Shown here in pieces: positions 6,601-11,903 of a stretch of 11,903 nt of DNA. Position numbers and translations under genes: made by a program. The stretch is taken from NCBI GenBank assembly GCA_937902055.1, contig CALGUJ010000138.1, positions 1 to 11,903 of the forward strand. The letters run 5' to 3'. Numbering within the stretch: position 1 is the first letter of the stretch; every line of letters begins with the position of its first letter. This stretch comes from an uncultured Pelolinea sp. (lineage in GTDB: Bacteria; Chloroflexota; Anaerolineae; Anaerolineales; Anaerolineaceae). Below the pieces are notes generated by a model, which was not told the DNA's origin, did not search any database, and was given only the letters and a program-made list of their open reading frames with translations.

Positions 6601-7491
6601 CTACAATTCCGCCGGTGTGGCTCGTTTGATCTTGGGAGCCACCAGATAGATGCGTGCTTTCAACAGCTTGCGCAATTCCGGCAGGGCATCCAGCGCCGCT
6701 TTGGCGCCGGCGTCCACCAGCTCTTTCACATATTTGAACCCGGAGAGCGTGGTGATCTGCGAGCTGATTTCCGGCCGGATGATCACGTCCGTGCGCGCCT
6801 TGCGCAGTTTGGCGGCCGTAAAGTTGGAAACCATAATGGCATTGGTACGCCAGTTGGCCACGGCGATCCCCGGCATGTGCTGCTCTTTCCAGAATTCCAT
6901 ATTGGTCACGTCCGGGCTGACGTCAATGGCCACCACCACCTCGGCGCCCATGCTGTCCACCAGGTCGGCCGGGACGTTGTTCAGCGAACCGCCGTCCACC
7001 AGGAACATGCCGTCCTTTTGTAATGGTTCGATAATGCCCGGCAGGGCCATGGACGCGCTGACCGCTTCCGGTAAATTTCCCTCCTGTAGCACAACGTCGC
7101 GTGCGTGCATCACATCCACCGCGGCTACCGCCAGCGGGATTTGCAATTCGCTGAAATCCTTTTTCCCGTTGAGCAGGCCGGCCAGATATTCCTGAACCGC
7201 GGAATTGCTGACCACGTGGCTCAGTTTCGCCAGATCGCTGTCCAGCAGCTTGACCATGTTGCCCAGGTTGCTCATGCTGCCCATACGCATGGCTTCGGCT
7301 TCAATCTCATTTGCGCTCATTCCGCCGGCGTACATGGCGGCAATCACCGCCCCCATGCTGGTGCCCGATAACAGCTGTGGCTTGATTCCATCCGCCTCAA
7401 GGATTTTTAGAACTCCGATGTGAGCAAAACCCCTTGCCCCGCCTCCCCCCAGAGCCAGCCCTAAAAGTGGATTTCTGCTAATTGGCGCCAT
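6601..7491 (-). CDS. Patatin-like phospholipase family protein (RssA/NTE type)
   Basis: This 296-residue protein carries all catalytic features of bacterial patatins. The oxyanion-hole loop is LGGGGARGFAHIG (residues 14-26), the nucleophile elbow is GTSMG with Ser45, and the catalytic Asp166 is in DGG (166-168) followed by SLNNVPADLV. The ASMALPGI segment before the Asp is also typical. The family hydrolyses acyl esters of phospholipids or related lipids through a Ser-Asp dyad. No signal peptide is seen, so it is probably cytoplasmic or on the inner face of the membrane. The C-terminal 80 residues beyond the core (Lys/Arg-rich, ending in KARIYLVAPKIKR) may help membrane contact; this is inference. 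AAGGGA precedes the ATG at 7489-7491. It is divergent from the HtrA-like gene across 211 bp. Confidence 0.92.
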   Translation of the reverse strand: MAPISRNPLLGLALGGGGARGFAHIGVLKILEADGIKPQLLSGTSMGAVIAAMYAGGMSANEIEAEAMRMGSMSNLGNMVKLLDSDLAKLSHVVSNSAVQEYLAGLLNGKKDFSELQIPLAVAAVDVMHARDVVLQEGNLPEAVSASMALPGIIEPLQKDGMFLVDGGSLNNVPADLVDSMGAEVVVAIDVSPDVTNMEFWKEQHMPGIAVANWRTNAIMVSNFTAAKLRKARTDVIIRPEISSQITTLSGFKYVKELVDAGAKAALDALPELRKLLKARIYLVAPKIKRATPAEL

Positions 7492-7535
7492 AGATGATTC
7501 CCTTTACGATCAGTTTTATCAATTTACTTCCGGTA

Positions 7536-7541
7536 ATTATA
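7536..7541 (-). promoter_or_regulatory. Candidate -10 box of the patatin-like gene
   Basis: The minus strand reads a perfect TATAAT here, 44 nt before the patatin ATG, giving a leader of roughly 35-40 nt. No good -35 hexamer is present at 16-18 nt, so the promoter is weak or depends on an activator. Confidence 0.45.
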
Positions 7542-7583
7542 TATGATCGGCCTGGAAAAACCCGTTTCTCATCCCATTTTCAC

Positions 7584-7610
7584 TGTAAAAACCTTTACGA
7601 ATTTTTTACA
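7584..7610. repeat. Inverted repeat TGTAAAAA-N11-TTTTTACA, operator candidate
   Basis: Perfect 8-bp arms at 7584-7591 and 7603-7610 flank an 11-nt spacer inside the region between the divergent patatin and HtrA-like genes. An overlapping smaller dyad (GTAAA-N4-TTTAC, 7585-7598) shares the left arm. The palindrome lies upstream of the putative -10 boxes of both genes. The 9-mer CCTTTACGA occurs both inside it (7592-7600) and at 7501-7509 near the patatin start. Confidence 0.55.
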
Positions 7611-7626
7611 AAACTCTTACCGTCCA

Positions 7627-7653
7627 ATGACAGCTCTGGAGTAAATTTATGAT
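7627..7653 (+). promoter_or_regulatory. Weak candidate promoter of the HtrA-like gene
   Basis: ATGACA (7627-7632) and TATGAT (7648-7653) resemble -35 and -10 boxes, but the 15-nt spacer is short. No better pair is visible in the 211-bp region. The resulting leader would be about 40-45 nt and would contain the small dyad ATGCAC-TC-GTGCAT (7679-7692), which touches the ribosome-binding site. Confidence 0.25.
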
Positions 7654-7702
7654 TGGTTTTAATATGTACAGATTACGTATGCACTCGTGCATGGAGGTAC
7701 GA

Positions 7703-9352
7703 ATGAAAAGAAATACTTTATTGGCTGCCGGTTTATTCCTGATCTTCAGTTTGGCGGCCTGCAATACTGCCGCCGCGGTGAACCTGCCCGACAGCGAAGC
7801 GGAAAGCAGTTCAACCGAGCCGGCGGCATCAGCCACCCCCGAGGTGTCTGAAAAACCTGCGGCAGAAGCTCCCGAACTGGCGGCGCCCAGCCTGGAGACT
7901 TTGCAGACTGCCTATGAAAGCATCTATGAACAGGTGCTGCCCTCGGTCGCGAGCATCGAGGTTTCCAAGACCGTTTCCGATTCCACTTCTTCGCTGCCGG
8001 AATTTCCCTTTGGGTTCAACCTGCCTGAGGACGAGAGCCAGGGCGAAGACCAAAACGGCAATCAGCAGCAATACCAGGAAACCGGCGCGGGTTCCGGGTT
8101 CGTATGGGATGCGGAAGGCCACATCGTCACCAATAACCACGTCGTGGACGGCATGGATTCCATCCGCGTGCGTTTCGCTGACGGCACCAGCGCCACAGCC
8201 GAGGTGGTAGGCCAGGACGTCGCCAGCGATCTGGCAGTGCTGAAAGTCGACCTGCCTGCCGCGCAATTGACCCCCATCCAGGTGGCGGATTCCACGAAAG
8301 TAAAAGTCGGGCAACTGGTGGTTGCCATCGGCAATCCCTTCCGCCTGAACAGCTCCATGTCAACCGGCATCGTCAGCGGATTGGGCCGATCCCTGGCATT
8401 GGAAAGCGATTCCCTAGCCACCTCGACCTACACCATTCCGGATATGATCCAAACCGACGCTGCCATCAACCCCGGCAACTCCGGCGGCGTGCTGGTGGAT
8501 ATCGAGGGACGCCTGATCGGCGTGACCTCCGCCATTGAATCACCGGTGAGAGCCAACTCCGGCGTGGGTTATGTCATCCCATCCATTATCGTCTCGAAAA
8601 TCGTTCCTTTCCTGATCAAGGACGGTTCGTACCAGCAGCCCTACATCGGCATCACCGGCACAGACCTGACGGGCGAGATCGCGCAAGCCATGGATTTAGA
8701 TGCTGCCGCGCGAGGGGCGTTGATCATCGACGTGACCCCAGCCACCCCGGCTGAAAAAGCCGGTTTGCAGGGCAGCGACAAAACTGTGCAGATCGACGGG
8801 CGGGATCAACGCCTGGGCGGCGACGTGATCATCTCGGTTGACGGTAACCCGATCAACGACTTTGAGGATCTGACGGCTTATCTGGCGCGTTACGCCAACG
8901 TCGGACAAACATTGAATCTCACCTACCTGCGCGACGGTAAGAAAAACCAGGCGTCGTTGACGCTGGCAGCCCGCCCGGGCAGCGCTTCAACCAACACGAG
9001 CAGCAGCGCCTGGCTGGGCCTCACCGGCATGAGCATGAGTGATGAAATCGCTGAAGCCATGGGATTGAAGACCACACCGGCAGGTGTGCTGGTGCAGCAG
9101 ATCCAAAGCGGCAGCCCCGCCGACAAAGCCGGTCTGCGCGGCAGCTATAAACCTTACGAACTGAACGGCGAACAGGTGCTGATTGGTGGCGACATCATCA
9201 CCGCCCTGGACGGCACCGGCGTGGCTTCGATGAATGAATTGGCCGCTGCGATATCCGCCTATCAGGCGGGCGATAGCGTCGAGCTGAGCATCCTGCGCGA
9301 CGGCAAGGAAGTCAAATTGACCGTTACTTTGGCCGAAAGACCCCAGAAGTAG
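7703..9352 (+). CDS. HtrA/DegP-type serine protease, lipoprotein form with two PDZ domains
   Basis: The protein has 549 residues. The N-terminus (MKRNTLLAAG, hydrophobic stretch, LAAC) is a lipoprotein signal with lipobox Cys20, so the mature protein should be lipid-anchored outside the cytoplasmic membrane. A flexible Ser/Glu/Pro/Ala-rich linker follows to about residue 60. The trypsin-like domain has its catalytic triad in TNNHVVDG (His146), ASDLAVLKVD (Asp176) and INPGNSGG (Ser260). Two PDZ domains follow, at about 312-422 and 437-544, each with a GLxGS element and an IGGDII- or GGDVI-like strand. HtrA proteins degrade or chaperone misfolded envelope proteins. The start at 7703 has GGAGG with a 5-nt spacer; upstream in-frame ATGs would bury the signal peptide. 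It stands alone with its own terminator. Most HtrA-like proteins of this group use a transmembrane helix or Sec signal, so the lipobox is a variation. Confidence 0.93.
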   Translation: MKRNTLLAAGLFLIFSLAACNTAAAVNLPDSEAESSSTEPAASATPEVSEKPAAEAPELAAPSLETLQTAYESIYEQVLPSVASIEVSKTVSDSTSSLPEFPFGFNLPEDESQGEDQNGNQQQYQETGAGSGFVWDAEGHIVTNNHVVDGMDSIRVRFADGTSATAEVVGQDVASDLAVLKVDLPAAQLTPIQVADSTKVKVGQLVVAIGNPFRLNSSMSTGIVSGLGRSLALESDSLATSTYTIPDMIQTDAAINPGNSGGVLVDIEGRLIGVTSAIESPVRANSGVGYVIPSIIVSKIVPFLIKDGSYQQPYIGITGTDLTGEIAQAMDLDAAARGALIIDVTPATPAEKAGLQGSDKTVQIDGRDQRLGGDVIISVDGNPINDFEDLTAYLARYANVGQTLNLTYLRDGKKNQASLTLAARPGSASTNTSSSAWLGLTGMSMSDEIAEAMGLKTTPAGVLVQQIQSGSPADKAGLRGSYKPYELNGEQVLIGGDIITALDGTGVASMNELAAAISAYQAGDSVELSILRDGKEVKLTVTLAERPQK

Positions 9353-9371
9353 TCTCCTCCTTCTTTTCCTG

Positions 9372-9407
9372 GACCGCTGCCCGAGACAGGGCAGCGGTCT
9401 TTTTTTT
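9372..9407 (+). terminator. Rho-independent terminator after the HtrA-like gene
   Basis: A perfect 11-bp stem, GACCGCTGCCC (9372-9382) with GGGCAGCGGTC (9389-9399), a 6-nt loop and eight T's (9400-9407) lie 19 nt after the stop codon. This is a textbook strong terminator. Confidence 0.95.
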
Positions 9408-9423
9408 CTACGTTCATAGTCGA

Positions 9424-9457
9424 TATAATTCATCTCAAATCAACAAATTTGATTGAG
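9424..9457 (+). promoter_or_regulatory. Candidate -10 box and adjacent operator-like dyad before the small methyltransferase
   Basis: A perfect TATAAT at 9424-9429 predicts a start near 9436. An imperfect dyad overlaps that point: CTC-A-AATCAA (9434-9443) against TTGATTGAG (9449-9457), nine pairs with one bulged A and a 5-nt centre. A repressor bound there would block initiation; this is inference. No clear -35 is seen because the terminator T run occupies that position. Confidence 0.4.
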
Positions 9458-9480
9458 AATATTACGAAATTGGTCCTCTT

Positions 9481-10098
9481 ATGAATAAATATGAAAAACG
9501 TTCGATGTCCGCATATAACCAGAAAGCCGACCGATACGAGGATACACCAGAGGGGCAGTATACTCGGAACGTCAACGAACTGCTTCTTGAAAACATCTTT
9601 GTTCCTACAGGCAGCAGGGTGCTGGATATTGCCTGCGGCAATGGCAGGTTTCTAAGCAAGTTATCCCGGACGCGTCAATTCTCAGGGTATGGGATCGACA
9701 TTGCCGAAAATATGGTTGAGAAAGCTGGGAAATTGAATCCTTTAATGAGTTTTGAAGTTGCCCGTTGTGAGCAATTGCCATTTCTCGATGCTTCCTTTGA
9801 TGTAATCACCGTGAACGCAGCTTTTCATCATTTTCCGTATGTAACAGCATTTGTAATCGAAGCCTCTCGTGTTCTTAAAACGGGAGGCATGATCTACATA
9901 GCCGAGATTTATTACCCCGGCATACTAAAGACCCTTTTTAATATATATCTAAAGTTTTCACAAGAAGGGGACGTCAGAATTTATAAGCCCGATGAAATCG
10001 CCAGACTGTTGAGTGTCGCAGGCTTCGGGGAAGCTGTTTTTAAAATCATCGGCCAAATTCAAATCATCGGCGCGCGAAAGATTAACCTGCGCAGGTAA
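9481..10098 (+). CDS. Class I SAM-dependent methyltransferase (Methyltransf_11 type), substrate unknown
   Basis: This 205-residue protein is a compact class I methyltransferase. SAM motif I is VLDIACGNGRF (residues 47-57), the acidic residue at the end of strand 2 is in YGIDIAENM (70-78), and strand 4 with its following region reads FDVITVNAAFHHF. EASRVLKTGGMIYIAE is the usual post-core motif. The layout resembles UbiE/arsenite/small-metabolite methyltransferases, but it lacks the multiple Cys of ArsM and the specific UbiE signatures, so no substrate is proposed. No Shine-Dalgarno sequence precedes the ATG at 9481; the next in-frame ATG (9505) lacks one too. GC is visibly lower than in the neighbours: one hand-counted 60-base line gives 42% against 58% for a line of the HtrA-like gene. 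That hints at acquisition from elsewhere. It stands alone, bounded by terminators. Confidence 0.85.
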   Translation: MNKYEKRSMSAYNQKADRYEDTPEGQYTRNVNELLLENIFVPTGSRVLDIACGNGRFLSKLSRTRQFSGYGIDIAENMVEKAGKLNPLMSFEVARCEQLPFLDASFDVITVNAAFHHFPYVTAFVIEASRVLKTGGMIYIAEIYYPGILKTLFNIYLKFSQEGDVRIYKPDEIARLLSVAGFGEAVFKIIGQIQIIGARKINLRR

Positions 10099-10143
10099 TT
10101 TAATTTACCGGCATGCGCTTTTTCCAGCCGCCTCTTTATGCAT

Positions 10144-10177
10144 AAAAAAAAAGATGCTTGGCCAGCATCTTTATTTT
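10144..10177. terminator. Terminator between the methyltransferase and gyrB, strongest for gyrB
   Basis: AAAGATGCT (10150-10158) pairs with AGCATCTTT (10164-10172) around a 5-nt loop. On the minus strand the stem is followed by nine consecutive T's (complement of 10144-10152), a strong signal 27 nt after the gyrB stop. On the plus strand it is followed by ATTTTT, so it may also stop the convergent methyltransferase transcript. Confidence 0.85.
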
Positions 10178-10198
10178 TAATTTCTTTGATCGGGATTC

Positions 10199-11903
<1,705 letters not shown>

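Overview
The window looks like chromosomal DNA of a free-living bacterium, most plausibly a Chloroflexota of the Anaerolineae type. This placement is inferred from gene content and protein style (a large MalT-like STAND/LuxR regulator, an HtrA protease made as a lipoprotein with a Ser/Thr/Glu/Pro-rich linker, moderately high GC). No rRNA or other phylogenetic marker except a partial gyrB is present. I see no tRNA, rRNA, CRISPR array, insertion sequence or phage gene.

Layout, left to right. (1) 1-2006, minus strand: trmO (tRNA methylation), then a stand-alone GyrI-like ligand-binding protein whose stop codon abuts the start of an AraC-type regulator that appears to carry a similar C-terminal domain, then the first codons of what may be a PfkB-family sugar kinase cut by the window edge. 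A perfect 13-bp-arm palindrome separates trmO from the GyrI-like gene. (2) 2007-2248: divergent intergenic region with a 17/18 inverted repeat. (3) 2249-6561, plus strand: an 880-residue MalT-like regulator followed by a two-domain methyltransferase-glycosyltransferase protein. The 125-bp gap between them holds three direct copies of a C5 box at 22 and 21 bp (two helical turns), upstream of a -10 box with no -35. That is the architecture of an activator-dependent promoter of the MalT kind. (4) 6566-6596: a terminator shared by convergent genes. (5) 6601-9352: a patatin-like phospholipase (minus) divergent from an HtrA lipoprotein protease (plus), with a palindrome between them; a strong terminator follows. 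(6) 9481-10098: a lower-GC SAM methyltransferase of unknown substrate. (7) 10144-10177, then a 5'-truncated gyrB (minus) running off the right edge.

Functionally the genes are mostly separate units. The two groups that look like working systems are the AraC/GyrI-like pair, a likely small-molecule-responsive switch near the possible sugar kinase, and the MalT-like regulator with its probable target, the methyltransferase-glycosyltransferase. The second is the best candidate for an undescribed system: an ATP-dependent signal-sensing activator next to one bifunctional enzyme preceded by three phased sites.
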